From Synanceia verrucosa (lineage: Eukaryota; Chordata; Actinopteri; Perciformes; Synanceiidae), in the NCBI GenBank assembly GCA_029721515.1, contig CM056561.1, forward strand, positions 16,098,135 through 16,162,134: a stretch of DNA of 64,000 nt, given 5' to 3'. Below the pieces are notes generated by a model, which was not told the DNA's origin, made no database searches, and saw nothing but the letters and a program-made list of their open reading frames with translations. Numbering within the stretch: the stretch's first letter is position 1; every line of letters begins with the position of its first letter. The position numbers and the translations under genes are program-made. Below are positions 50,701 through 57,718 of this stretch, one piece after another.

Positions 50701-53700
50701 GGAGGGGGCAGAGAAAGCAGGTCTCCCGGGCTCTGCGGTGAAAAGGTGACTTGGGGATGAGTCCAGGGAAATTGGAGGAGCAGGTGTTTACTGGTGTCAA
50801 TGCTGGAGCTTGTGTTCGTTAGACACACTGGCATCCAGCTAGAACAAATCCATCTCCATGGACCATGAGCTCATCTGACATCCCAACCTTCATCAAATGA
50901 GGAAAACACCCCTCAACCCCTACCCCTGACCTCCGTCACACCTTGTTGACAGGCAGACAAGAGACGTAACGGACTCTGTGTTTGTTTGAGACTAAAGGCT
51001 GGGATGATTTACATTTTCAAGAGTTGTATAACATTACCAAACCAAGGTGGTTCCACATTGTAAAAAGGAAAAAAAATGTGTATTTAACTCTTTTTAATGA
51101 AAAGCCTGAGCTGATGGGGAATTTGATCCTGTCTGGAATAGCAGTAAAGCCATTTTTATGTTTCTTTACAGCACTGGTTTCCAATGATTTTCATACCTTG
51201 CTGCAAAGACTAATGAAAATTCCAGACATCATGAGGCTGGGGTGAATTCCCATACTGCATGTCTTTATGAGATGTTTTCTAAAAATATAGACTTTTAGTG
51301 TACATTGAATGGGGGGGGGATATCATCCATTAGGTGTATTTGTGAGTGGTGATGTAACCCACCTGCTGGGCCAATGAGAAAAGGTCCTGATGCAGAGCTA
51401 GCACTGCTCTATAGAAAGCGCCGTCATGGGTGTCTCTAGGGATCATACACGTGTATTCCTCCATGCTGTCCCAGTGTCCTGGAGAAACAACAATGGTGTT
51501 GCAAAAAAAAAAGCAGAAAAACAGGTTCTTAGTAATGATTGACTTAGTGGATGTCTTGAAACCTAATATAGCTAGGCTGAAAATTTAAGAAGCCCGTCAC
51601 TGCTCAGCTTGTCACAACCTCAACGCTGTGCTTCCCAATGTCAACAATCAAAGATGGGTCTGAGTCTTCAGATAGATGAGTCTGCTGGTTGGGTTTCGTC
51701 TCAGGGTTAACTTCAGAAAATCAAAACCACAGACCGCAAACCTCAAGAGGATGCTTCTGCAGTGTGGTCCCTGCTTTTCTCCATCACTGCACGTTATGAT
51801 ATGTCAATGTTATGACTAGATACCATTCCCATCTGGATATGTGAGGTGGGGACCTGGCAAGAGGTGTGACTGCTTTCATTGCTGCTTGCAGTGTTGCACT
51901 GAGTCTATGCACAAGTCATCTCTTAAACTGCTACTACATTGTTGATTGTTAACCTTTTCCTCCAAATATTTTCCATAGTAAGTTTATATCTGACATGAAG
52001 TGATTACCTAGACCCCAGGCGGCGGCAGCAGCCATGCGAGCCATCTTGGCCTGGGTTTCCTCACTCACCAGCGTCCACTCCTCGCAGCACTGCTGGTGCA
52101 ACTGGCCCCTGGAAAACATTAAAGGCACGTTTCAGATGACAGAAAAAAAAACAGATCATCACCAGGCATAATAATTGATCAGGTAATCAGCTGCAGAGAA
52201 TTATTGTATACATTCGATCAAAGAGGATTGTCAACAACCCGGAATTAAACTCCGTCTACAAGCACTTCCAGCCAAAGATTAGAAGAAGATAAGATTGGGT
52301 TTCTTTTCCATCTGCCATCATTTATTTTGTTCATTTGTTCTTAAAGATGAACATCTTAAAATCAGTCTACCGTCCCATAACGGTCTGATAAAATCAAGTA
52401 TCCCAGCAAACAGATGGATGTTCCCACTGGGGTCAAGTGCATCTAACCAAAGCTAATTTCTCATTAACAACAATCAGTGCGGTATTGTCCGGGTGGAGAT
52501 CAAACACGCCGCATGTGTTTTACAGGAAGGATGCTGGAGCGAGCTTTGAAAGGGAGAGAAAGAGGAAGGCAGGTTTGGACGAGGGTCAGCGAAGTGAAGC
52601 CGTTCCCCAGCTGCCTGGCTATCATATAACAAAAAAGCAACGAGTGCAAAAAGCTTCAGTACAGTGGTCTATTTGTGTGTCTACAGGAGACAAGCATAAA
52701 GTCCAGCAGAAGAAGATCTCGAGGTATAATATGACTCAAGAGACCATTAATCAAATCTTTGGAATTTACAAAAATTCTTAAAAGGAGACCGTAATCTCGC
52801 AATTTAAAGGGCCTACAGTGCAAAACCACTGGTACAACCCAGACAGATTTTGTGGTAAATAAGACTGTGTGGTCTCCCTCATTATGTTGTTAGTTTCCTA
52901 GTACCTGTCTGGGTGGGACAAATGTTCAAATTGTTTTCAAGGCAAACATTAACGCTGACTCAGTTCCTTTAAGTATTCCAGTAAGACATGACAGCGAGCC
53001 AGCAGGCACAGTAGTAGCTCACTTTTATGGAATGCAGTCTGTTGTAATGTTATCAAATACACCTTTGCTTTTCCTGCTATGGTATTCCAAAATATCTGAT
53101 AGAAATAGGTCTAGTACACCTTTACCGGTCTAATTAAAACATTTAGTTTGGTGGCATCATGTTATTCTAATCATATCTCAGCCCCTGATCAGGAAACCTG
53201 ATAAGTTAGAATAATTAATGGGAACACCTGTGTGGGTGTGCAGAGCATTTTAAGTAACATAAGAGGGAAAATAATACTTAAATACAGGGAAATGGCTTGT
53301 ATTTTACAAGCAGCGGTCATAATTTGAAACCAACCAACATGTACTGTAATGAATATAGATGATGGATTAATAATTGAGACACTGACCCTGAAATTACAGT
53401 TATGACTTATAACTAATTGAAAGTCCTTTCATATTTTAGGGAATACCTTAAATAACATCAAAACTTAAGATTGACTTAAGTTGCTTCAAAGCCGTCTAAT
53501 ACTCAACTGAAGTTTCAACTGTCACGGACATTAACAACATTTCTTATAAAGCTCTCTCACCAGTTTTGGATTATCACAGAGAAGCTTGGTATAATATCCG
53601 CTTACCTTAACAGTGATGTGTTAAGTCTGATCTCCTCTGACTAATGACCCGGTCATCTGTTATATCATCTCCCAGCTTAACCCATCCACACACAAACATA

Positions 53701-56613
53701 AACACAGGGCCTCTGTTGAGCTGAATCATTTTCTTGAAAATAACTGAATCATTTTCTGGTGAAATGACTCATAGTGTATACAACAATGGCACAAGGAGGT
53801 GGGTTACATAAGCAAAAATTAACATCTGCTTAGCGTCATGAGCTCTGTGAGTATCCACATATTTGGATGTCTCGGACAACTTGTGACTTTCTTTTTCCCT
53901 GAAAAAAAAGGGTTCTTTGAAAGTGGGCGGACGTTGTGGAGCTGAACGTCAGCTGTGGTGAGGCTTCATTGGAGTGGTGGCGCCTCTCACTGCCGTTGGA
54001 TGCCTATTCATGCATTTCCCGGTGAAATTAGGAACTTTTCTCTTTCTCGTTTCACCCAGCCATCAAAGGCCCAATGTCAGGACTCATTAAGGATAGACTG
54101 CCAACGCAAATAAAAAAAAAAAAAAAAAAAACAGGACATGGAACAGCTCGCTCCAAGTACATAAGACGCTGTCTTTAAAGCCAAGATTAAAACTGAAGAA
54201 ACCCATTCCATCTTCATTTTAGCATTAAAGCAAATCACAAAATGCATGCAGAATGCTTTATGGCGAATATGGTAAACTGAATACGGTCATTAAACAGTAA
54301 TACTGACTCTTTTAGTGTTTACATAGGGCATTACATATCAATGAATGTGAGACTTGAAGGCTGAAACATTGATTTGACTTGAACAGAGCAGATATAGCTA
54401 CTATTATATATTGTTTAGTTATTTAATTATATTTTTATTTATTTATTTGTGTACTGTTTTTTATTATTTATTTAATTATTTATTATTATAATTTTTTTTT
54501 CTAGTGGTGGGTGGTTAGGGGGTTGACCCCTAGGATGTGACAATTGACGTCTATTCTGTATTGTTATGCCTTCTGTTGTTTAACATATTGTCTGTCTAAT
54601 ATGTTGAAATGTTCTATAAACAAAAAACAAAAAAGAGCAAATATGACTACTAATGTACCATTCTCCCAGGGCCTCTAAGCAGCGCATTCTGCCCAGGATG
54701 AGCTCGGGATCCTCTTTGTTCATGTCAATCTTCTTGTCGTATGCAACCAGAGCATCCTCCCACTCATGTAGCTTCTCATACCACGTGGCTTGGATTTCCT
54801 AATAGATAAAAGTGGAAAGGAATCACATTAGACACATGAAACTGATCCAGAATCCACACAAGCCGAGATAATTTTCTGTTTCATCAACTTGTATCCCAGT
54901 GAGGGAAACCATGCATCCTCCCACAGTAAAGCTTTCCAAATGATCACCTCATAAACAAGGTTCCTGGAGACGCACAGTGAAAGTCTTTTCACTTTTAACA
55001 GCCTTTTACAGAGAAACATAAATGCAGTTCACAAAAGGCAAATGGAAAGACCTTTTCCATAGGAGTCGAAATGGCTGGGAAAAAAGATATTAGACTTGAC
55101 TTTAAGCTATGAGTAACCGCGTCATAAAATCAAGTCAATGCATTCTATTAGAAAAATCTACATTAATGTTGCCTCTAAAACACAGCTGCGTTTTTCCACC
55201 ACTGACCACATATATTAAGTTTGTCATTAAAAGCATCTAAGCTTTGAATTCTGATTTGTGGCAACTGTGGATTGTTGTAAAACATTCTGTATTTGTTGAT
55301 ATTTTTAACTGTTGGGCCACAATGCTATAAAAGGTTATAAACTCTTGTTCCTAGTTACAAATCTAATCCATCAAAACACACAAGGTGAACATATTTGGTA
55401 TCACTCAGTTAATAAATCTAGAGAATAAATTAAATCTCTATATGCTATGCTTTTAATGTTTAAATGTTAGGTATTGATGTCAATGGTGTATCCGCAATGT
55501 AATAAAATACTTGTTAATTTAATCTGTTATTCATTGTTGTTCTTTATATGTTGAAAAAAAATAAATACCCTGTCCATGATCATTATAATGATGTAACACC
55601 AGCTACCCATATATAAATACATGGCTACTTTACATGTTTTGACACTGTAATTACTGGTGATAATAGATATATATCAGTTCATGATAAGTGATGATCTTAA
55701 AAAGAGTGACGGGTTTATCTAAGCAACAAGTAAACAAAACACAGTTACCAAACGATGCAATTTTGGAAAAAAGAGATGGAGAAGGATCAAAACAGCTTAT
55801 GTCATTGATGTGGAAAATTTGTGTGATGGTGTCCAATGCATGTCTACTATTTGACAGTTATTAAATATCTGGACCAGGTCCATCTACACAGACCATGAAA
55901 GGAGTTTTCAGTATTATTAGGGAGGAGTAGTCCTGTACATGGACAGAAAACAAGATTTTAAAAAACAGTGACAAACCACTTACAGCTACTCTTTGAATTA
56001 TTTAGCATGAAACAGCATTATTTTCCTGTACAAATGAAAAAAGACCCTCGTAGTTGTTAAGAAATACACAGCAGATACACATAAAAGGTGCAAATATGCA
56101 AGAAAATCCAAACATTGTCCATTGGACGAAAACGTCCACGATTCCACTTCTAGCCCTTGAATACTGATCAGCACAGCAGATGGTTTTTCCACGTGCTGCA
56201 CATTAAGAACAGGGTGTTCTGGGGGCATGTGTCTCAAATGGCCCTCATCCCCATGGGCTTAGGGGAGATATCCAAGAAGATATGTATGCAGACAAGATAC
56301 TTCATACTATACAAGCCACTTAGTGTGTCTTTAATGTGAAAATGCATCAAGAAATGCTACAGGTTGCTACTCATACTAGTGACAAAATATTTTGTACCCA
56401 TATTGTGCCAATGTAGAAACAGAATGGAAAGATGAGGAGATTTTTTTCCCCTCAGTGTCAGTGAATGTAACCGTTATATTTTTTGGATGGAGGATAAAAA
56501 ACGACCAAGGAAAAAAAAAAAAAAAAAAAACACTCACCAGTTCACCAAAATGTTTCATGGCGTACTCCAGCACCCCTGATGCTGCTTCTGGCTGCTGCAG
56601 TTTATTGTTGATG
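24885..56613 (-). CDS. mtor: mTOR serine/threonine kinase, C-terminal 30 exons (partial)
   Basis: Catalytic subunit of mTORC1 and mTORC2, the cytoplasmic/lysosomal nutrient and growth-factor kinase complexes. Thirty coding exons (human 29-58) splice in frame at GT-AG sites into 1,114 codons, a split first codon and TGA. In human numbering: FAT repeats (1419 to about 1982), FRB (Ser2035, Phe2039, Thr2098, Trp2101 and Phe2108 kept), kinase (Lys2187, Asp2338 in GDRHPSN, Asp2357 in DFG), negative regulatory segment (Ser2448, Ser2481 kept), and FATC ending CPFW. Every residue from 2012 to the stop can be counted without a gap. The exon-39 loop is 17 residues shorter than in human. Thr2446 is Asn. 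N-terminal HEAT exons lie beyond 64,000. There is no stop or frameshift, so the gene looks functional. Confidence 0.98.
25148..25253 (-). CDS. mtor: mtor exon 57, FATC domain
   Basis: 106 bp encoding R2510-D-F ... L-I-K-Q-A-T-S-H-E-N-L-C-Q-C-Y-I-G-W. The FATC helix and the redox-sensitive Cys pair are conserved. Acceptor CCCGCAG; donor GTCAGT. One change from human is Glu for Asp in SHDDTLDV. Confidence 0.97.
25398..25493 (+). mobile_element. SINE family 1, 3' tail only
   Basis: CTAAGACAGCTGGGATAGGC, GCGACCCTATGAGGATAAGC and a (GGAT)n tail. A 5'-truncated copy inserted in mtor intron 56, antisense to the gene. Confidence 0.75.
25666..25935. mobile_element. hAT-like repeat (family A, copy 3)
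   Basis: It begins AGGTCCGTCAAAATGAGCGC, then GTGATTAATCGTCGTTAA, TAACTCTGCTTGGACAAAC, CTGTCCAAGCTTCTC and CTAAAGAGCATC. The last blocks match copy 2 at 5,517-5,800. The right end is missing. It sits in intron 56 of mtor. Confidence 0.6.
26060..26140 (-). CDS. mtor: mtor exon 56, end of kinase region before FATC
   Basis: 81 bp encoding (I)G-D-G-L-V-Q-P-E-A-L-N-K-K-A-I-Q-I-I-N-R-V-R-D-K-L-T-(G). It differs from human by Gln for Lys after LV. Acceptor TATTAG; donor GTGAGT. Confidence 0.97.
26374..26454 (-). CDS. mtor: mtor exon 55, negative regulatory segment with Ser2481
   Basis: 81 bp encoding (E)A-L-D-G-I-D-L-G-E-T-T-H-K-K-P-G-T-T-V-P-E-S-I-H-S-F-(I). The autophosphorylation site Ser2481 is kept in the H-S-F context. 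Acceptor CTGCAG, chosen over an alternative AG two bases on because only this keeps the frame. Confidence 0.96.
26547..26612 (-). CDS. mtor: mtor exon 54, Ser2448 phosphosite segment
   Basis: 66 bp encoding (T)N-T-K-G-N-K-R-S-R-T-R-N-D-S-Y-T-A-G-Q-S-V-(E). Ser2448 is kept with Arg at -5 and -3 (the RxRxxS context recognised by S6K/AKT). The residue at human Thr2446 is Asn and that at Ser2450 is Thr. Confidence 0.96.
26613..27553. other. mtor intron 53
   Basis: 941 bp, AT-rich. No exon or recognisable repeat seen. Confidence 0.6.
27554..27689 (-). CDS. mtor: mtor exon 53, kinase C-lobe
   Basis: 136 bp from V2389 (VTGLDGNYRITCHTVMEVLR) to L-M-D2433 plus one base. It contains Glu2419, a human cancer-hotspot position, unchanged. 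One difference from human: Arg for Lys in REHKD. Confidence 0.97.
27690..28117. other. mtor intron 52
   Basis: 428 bp with nothing recognised. Confidence 0.6.
28118..28192 (-). CDS. mtor: mtor exon 52, activation segment
   Basis: 75 bp, 25 whole codons: V2364-A-M-T-R-E-K-F-P-E-K-I-P-F-R-L-T-R-M-L-T-N-A-M-E. Identical to human as far as I can recall. The intron on its 5' side is only 85 bp. Confidence 0.97.
28278..28350 (-). CDS. mtor: mtor exon 51, DFG motif
   Basis: 73 bp encoding H2340-P-S-N-L-M-L-D-R-L-S-G-K-I-L-H-I-D2357-F-G-D-C-F-E. It holds catalytic-loop His2340 and Asn2343 and metal-binding Asp2357. Confidence 0.98.
28464..28546 (-). CDS. mtor: mtor exon 50, catalytic loop start
   Basis: 83 bp encoding V2312[26 protein letters not shown]2338 and the first two bases of Arg2339. 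Asp2338 is the catalytic aspartate. The 113-bp intron 50 separates it from the rest of the catalytic loop. Confidence 0.98.
28547..29064. other. mtor intron 49
   Basis: 518 bp; no repeat or exon recognised. Confidence 0.6.
29065..29187 (-). CDS. mtor: mtor exon 49, kinase insert with LST8-facing segment
   Basis: 123 bp, 41 codons from M2271-A-P-D-Y-D-H-L to L-K-S-P-S-S-E2311. This region forms the LST8-binding element in human structures. One difference from human: Glu for Gln in LMQKVEVF. Confidence 0.97.
29188..30551. other. mtor intron 48
   Basis: 1,364 bp, AT-rich; nothing recognised apart from a CCTTTAAAGG palindrome near 29,926. Confidence 0.55.
30552..30699 (-). CDS. mtor: mtor exon 48, kinase N-lobe/hinge
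   Basis: 148 bp encoding (S)I2222-Q-R-Y-A-V-I-P-L-S-T-N-S-G-L-I-G-W-V-P-H-C-D-T-L-H-A-L ... I-M-L-R2270. It includes the ATP-pocket hinge around Gly2238-Trp2239-Val2240. Confidence 0.97.
30875..31010 (-). CDS. mtor: mtor exon 47, ATP-binding Lys2187
   Basis: 136 bp encoding (G)S2177-N-G-H-E-F-M-F-L-L-K2187-G-H-E-D-L-R-Q-D-E-R ... K-N-L2220. Lys2187 and Glu2190 are conserved. Human Thr2214 is Ala; Ser2215 is kept; Val in FVFLL is Met. Confidence 0.97.
31011..32456. other. mtor intron 46
   Basis: 1,446 bp. Frames inside it are antisense or chance. No element recognised. Confidence 0.55.
32457..32631 (-). CDS. mtor: mtor exon 46, FRB end and kinase N-lobe
   Basis: 175 bp encoding L2118-T-S-L-E-L-Q-Y-V-S ... 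R-K-L-T-I-M2175 and one base of Gly2176. Reported regulatory sites Ser2159, Thr2164 and Thr2173 are all present. Confidence 0.97.
32632..34396. other. mtor intron 45
   Basis: 1,765 bp; no exon or confident repeat identified. Confidence 0.55.
34397..34531 (-). CDS. mtor: mtor exon 45, FRB domain second half
   Basis: 135 bp, A2073-Y-G-R-D-L-M-E-A-Q ... D-L-T-Q-A-W-D-L-Y-Y-H-V-F-R-R-I-S-K-Q-L-P-Q2117. Rapamycin-contact residues Thr2098, Trp2101 and Phe2108 are conserved. Conservative changes from human: Asp2083 and Arg2090. Confidence 0.98.
34532..35200. other. mtor intron 44 with DNA-transposon fragment
   Basis: 669 bp. The stretch 34,857-35,020 (ATACAATGCCTGTAAAAATATTCACTC and following) resembles the eroded end of a common fish DNA transposon that starts CAGTGCCTTGCAAAAGTATTC. 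Family not assigned. Confidence 0.45.
35201..35383 (-). CDS. mtor: mtor exon 44, FRB domain first half
   Basis: 183 bp, V2012-S-E-E-L-I-R-V-A-I-L-W-H-E-M-W-H-E-G-L ... K-E-T-S-F-N-Q2072. Ser2035 and Phe2039 of the rapamycin pocket are conserved. Human Glu2049 is Ala here. Confidence 0.98.
35384..35799. other. mtor intron 43
   Basis: 416 bp; no exon recognised, possibly an old repeat at about 35,540-35,760. Confidence 0.5.
35800..35922 (-). CDS. mtor: mtor exon 43, FAT domain end
   Basis: 123 bp, A1971-L-I-Y-P-L-T1977-V-A-S-K-S ... E-H-C-N-T-L-V-Q-Q-A-I-M2011. Hotspot position Thr1977 is unchanged. Human EHSNTL reads EHCNTL and QQAMM reads QQAIM. Confidence 0.97.
36002..36100 (-). CDS. mtor: mtor exon 42, FAT domain
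   Basis: 99 bp, V1938-I-P-Q-L-I-A-R-I-D-T-P-R-A-L-V-G-R-L-I-H-Q-L-L-T-D-I-G-R-Y-H-P-Q1970. The intron between exons 42 and 43 is only 79 bp. Confidence 0.97.
36272..36368 (-). CDS. mtor: mtor exon 41, FAT domain
   Basis: 97 bp, (R)V1906-L-T-L-W-F-D-Y-G-H-W-P-E-V-N-E-A-L-V-E-G-I-K-T-I-Q-I-D-T-W-L-Q1937. Donor GTAAAA. Confidence 0.97.
36563..36663 (-). CDS. mtor: mtor exon 40, FAT domain
   Basis: 101 bp, D1872-L-S-K-T-L-L-L-Y-T-V-P-A-V-Q-G-F-F-R-S-I-S-L-S-R-G-N-N-L-Q-D-T-L and two bases of Arg1905. Confidence 0.97.
36884..37081 (-). CDS. mtor: mtor exon 39, FAT with shortened variable loop
   Basis: 198 bp, 66 codons. It starts A1789-W-H-A-W-A-V-M-N-F-E1799-A-V-L-H-Y-K-H-Q-N-Q (hotspot Glu1799 kept). 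A basic E-K-K-K-L-R-H stretch follows, then a Ser/Asp/Asn-rich segment (S-N-S-D-S-D-V-D-S-T-D-H-S-P) ending P-G-Q-K-K-V-N-E. Human has 83 residues here, so 17 are missing from the disordered Thr/Ala-rich loop. Confidence 0.97.
37082..37503. other. mtor intron 38
   Basis: 422 bp, nothing recognised. Confidence 0.55.
37504..37621 (-). CDS. mtor: mtor exon 38, FAT domain
   Basis: 118 bp, (R)C1750-F-L-K-L-G-E-W-Q-L-S-L-Q-G-I-N-E-S-T-I-P-K-V-L-Q-Y-Y-S-H-S-T-E-H-D-R-N-W-Y-K1788. Human SAATEHDRSW reads SHSTEHDRNW. Confidence 0.97.
37780..38053 (+). mobile_element. Non-LTR retrotransposon 3' end, 5'-truncated
   Basis: T-rich 3' UTR-like sequence ends GGTGGACCCCAGGAAGACTA, GCTAATGGGGATCCTGATAA and an AATAAACAAATAAAC tail. 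This is the 3' signature of a fish LINE family (CR1/L2/Rex type; exact family not assigned). It has no coding part. Confidence 0.55.
40264..40600. repeat. Nested foldback element in mtor intron 37
   Basis: Outer arms: TTTATGACTTAAGAACAGG (40,278-40,296) is mirrored by CCTGTTCTTAAGTCATAAGC (about 40,569-40,588). An inner pair is ACAGGTGG (about 40,292) and CCACCTGT (about 40,505). Within the left half is a perfect hairpin at 40,299-40,328: arms GATCCTAGCAAAAA/TTTTTGCTAGGATC with a 2-nt loop. The rest is A- and T-runs. No coding. It is probably a foldback-type MITE. Confidence 0.65.
40981..41096 (-). CDS. mtor: mtor exon 37, FAT domain
   Basis: 116 bp, I1711-D-A-F-Q-H-M-Q-H-F-V-Q-G-M-Q-Q-Q-A-Q-H-A-I-A-A-E-D-Q-Q-H-K-Q-E-L-H-K-L-M-A and two bases of Arg1749. 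Human Thr in VQTMQQ is Gly. Confidence 0.97.
41097..42652. other. mtor intron 36
   Basis: 1,556 bp with an alternating purine-pyrimidine microsatellite at 41,686-41,771. No exon seen. Confidence 0.55.
41686..41771. repeat. (TG)n/(CG)n microsatellite
   Basis: 86 bp of TG repeats interrupted by GCGCGC and GTGCACGT blocks. Almost perfectly alternating purine/pyrimidine, a Z-DNA-prone composition. Confidence 0.9.
42653..42784 (-). CDS. mtor: mtor exon 36, FAT domain
   Basis: 132 bp, A1667-L-A-H-K-T-L-V-L-L-L-G-V-D-P-S-K-Q-L-D-H-P-L-P-T-A-H-P-H-V-T-Y-A-Y-M-K-Y-M-W-K-S-A-R-K1710. Confidence 0.97.
42785..43458. other. mtor intron 35
   Basis: 674 bp; a short GCGCGCGCGC run near 43,074. Nothing else recognised. 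Confidence 0.5.
43459..43584 (-). CDS. mtor: mtor exon 35, FAT domain
   Basis: 126 bp, G1625-C-Q-R-I-V-E-D-W-Q-R-I-L-M-V-R-S-L-V-I-S-P-H-E-D-M-R-T-W-L-K-Y-A-S-L-C-G-K-S-G-R-L1666. Confidence 0.97.
46062..46088. repeat. 27-bp A-run
   Basis: Uninterrupted A-run directly left of the reversed SINE head. Confidence 0.9.
46089..46192 (-). mobile_element. SINE family 1, head portion reversed
   Basis: On the minus strand: GTGGCACGGTGGTGAAGTGG ... ACCAGGTTCGATTCC ... GTTTACATGTTCTCCC. It carries the A box and B box but not the 3' half. Confidence 0.75.
46224..46381 (-). mobile_element. tRNA-derived SINE (family 3), reversed
   Basis: On the minus strand: GACTGGGTATCTCACCAGGT (A box-like), GCGTTCAAATTC (B box-like), GTGGCCCTCTGCTGTATGTC, then CTTTCAAGACAATCACTATG and an AAAGGCAAAAAAAA tail. 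A common fish SINE pattern. It lies beside the reversed family-1 copy. Confidence 0.65.
47834..47941 (-). CDS. mtor: mtor exon 34, FAT domain
   Basis: 108 bp, A1589-M-V-S-C-Q-M-L-S-E-L-E-E-V-I-Q-Y-K-L-V-P-E-R-R-D-I-I-R-E-T-W-W-E-R-L-Q1624. Confidence 0.97.
47942..48518. other. mtor intron 33
   Basis: 577 bp; nothing recognised. Confidence 0.55.
48519..48596 (-). CDS. mtor: mtor exon 33, FAT domain
   Basis: 78 bp, C1563-I-D-K-A-R-D-L-L-D-A-E-L-T-A-M-A-G-E-S-Y-S-R-A-Y-G1588, identical to human as I recall it. Confidence 0.97.
48597..51362. other. mtor intron 32
   Basis: 2,766 bp; frames of 60-134 codons (for example 49,586-49,990, minus) have no recognised domain. No confident repeat. Confidence 0.5.
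51363..51478 (-). CDS. mtor: mtor exon 32, FAT domain
   Basis: 116 bp, (G)H1525-W-D-S-M-E-E-Y-T-C-M-I-P-R-D-T-H-D-G-A-F-Y-R-A-V-L-A-L-H-Q-D-L-F-S-L-A-Q-Q1562. Human GQWDS reads GHWDS. Confidence 0.97.
51479..52007. other. mtor intron 31
   Basis: 529 bp; nothing recognised. Confidence 0.55.
52008..52108 (-). CDS. mtor: mtor exon 31, FAT domain
   Basis: 101 bp, (W)G1491-Q-L-H-Q-Q-C-C-E-E-W-T-L-V-S-E-E-T-Q-A-K-M-A-R-M-A-A-A-A-A-W-G-L1523 and one base. Human VNDETQ reads VSEETQ. Confidence 0.97.
52109..54658. other. mtor intron 30
   Basis: 2,550 bp. An A-run lies at about 54,113-54,131, an AT-rich TTTATTTATT patch at 54,414-54,500, and a possible retroelement 3' end at about 54,505-54,630 (ATGTTCTATAAACAAAAAAC). 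No exon. Confidence 0.5.
54659..54798 (-). CDS. mtor: mtor exon 30, FAT domain
   Basis: 140 bp, E1444-I-Q-A-T-W-Y-E-K-L-H-E-W-E-D-A-L1460 ... L-G-R-M-R-C1483-L-E-A-L-G-E and two bases of Trp1490. Hotspot positions Leu1460 and Cys1483 are unchanged. Confidence 0.97.
54799..56537. other. mtor intron 29
   Basis: 1,739 bp, AT-rich, with an A-run of about 20 bp at 56,511-56,530 (a T-run on the transcribed strand) directly next to the donor of exon 29. No repeat family assigned. Confidence 0.5.
56538..56613 (-). CDS. mtor: mtor exon 29, FAT domain (first exon in window)
   Basis: 76 bp, (S)I1419-N-N-K-L-Q-Q-P-E-A-A-S-G-V-L-E-Y-A-M-K-H-F-G-E-L1443. The first base completes a serine codon begun in exon 28, which lies beyond the right edge. 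Donor GTGAGT; acceptor TTGCAG. Confidence 0.97.
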
Positions 56614-57317
56614 CTGCAAGATATGAGAAAAGCACAGACAAGCTTTAAACTCCAATTTGAACACAACATTTATGCTTCAATATGTGGACAATGCATAGGT
56701 GCAGATGCTACTGTTATTTTAAAATGGCCATTTGTTCAGGTACATTTTTCTAACCACACATACTGTATGAATAGAACACCCATATATCATTTTTGGATTA
56801 AGTAAATGGAAAATGTTACGGTATTTGCACACTGTCGTGAATGATTACACAGCTGAGCAATCGAGTAGATGTCAATAGTGTGTCAAATGTCGAAAAGACC
56901 TTTTCTGGTAAGAAACTTTTGACATGTGTTGTTGACATATCTAAAGCTAACACTGATTCCAAGAAAAATGCCTCCCTTTCCGAATTTGCACTGAATATGC
57001 ATAACATAATATTTAAATTTCGTTCTCTCAGGGTCAGGGTTAGTGCATTACAAAAGATAAATTGTTGCATTATTGCTTCAATATTAGCCTTGATTTATAA
57101 GGATCTTGGGATCAGCAAAATCTTGTGTTTAATATTGTATTACACTGCTGCTTGGAAATAATGTTAAGACGTTAAGCGTGCCATAAATCCATCTCTAATA
57201 CATATTTTATGTTGTGAAAATTTCACATTTAAACTGTATTCATTGAAGTTAAACTAAATTTTACAGCATGTTTAAACATCATGCCTATGCCTAATACTTA
57301 TTTTTACTGTACAAAAC

Positions 57318-57718
57318 TTAACCCTTTCCTACCTGAGCCTCAACATTTCTGTCTGGACCTTTTTGCTTATCCAGAAGACTTGGAAATTATAATAGCCGTC
57401 AAGTATTTACAATTTACTGCATGTTATAAGAAACAATAGTTTAAAATAACGAAAAACACTAAAATGAATTTGATTTTAGAGTTGGAATTTGATGTGAAAG
57501 TTTGAAAAGTATGAAAACTATATATGATACAATTTTGTGAGTCTTTGTCTCTGAATGTGCAAAAATCAACCATAAAATGGAAACTATATACAGGCATTCT
57601 TTTCAACACAGGGATTTTTTTTTTTCGATAGCACAAACCGTTACGTAATTACGGTAATCCAAAGTCCGCATATGCAATGTGTTGCCAGCGACACGTTAAG
57701 TGTAACCCTAAGGGTTAA
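57318..57718. mobile_element. Possible TTAA-bounded element with CCCT ends
   Basis: TTAACCCTT at 57,318 faces AAGGGTTAA ending at 57,718. TTAA plus CCCT ends are piggyBac-like. Only 9 bp are inverted and the interior is unique-looking, so chance is possible. Confidence 0.35.

Noticed and set aside
56392..56805. 137-codon + strand frame across mtor exon 29
   Set aside because: It reads antisense through a confirmed mtor exon; the lysine run comes from an intronic A-run.
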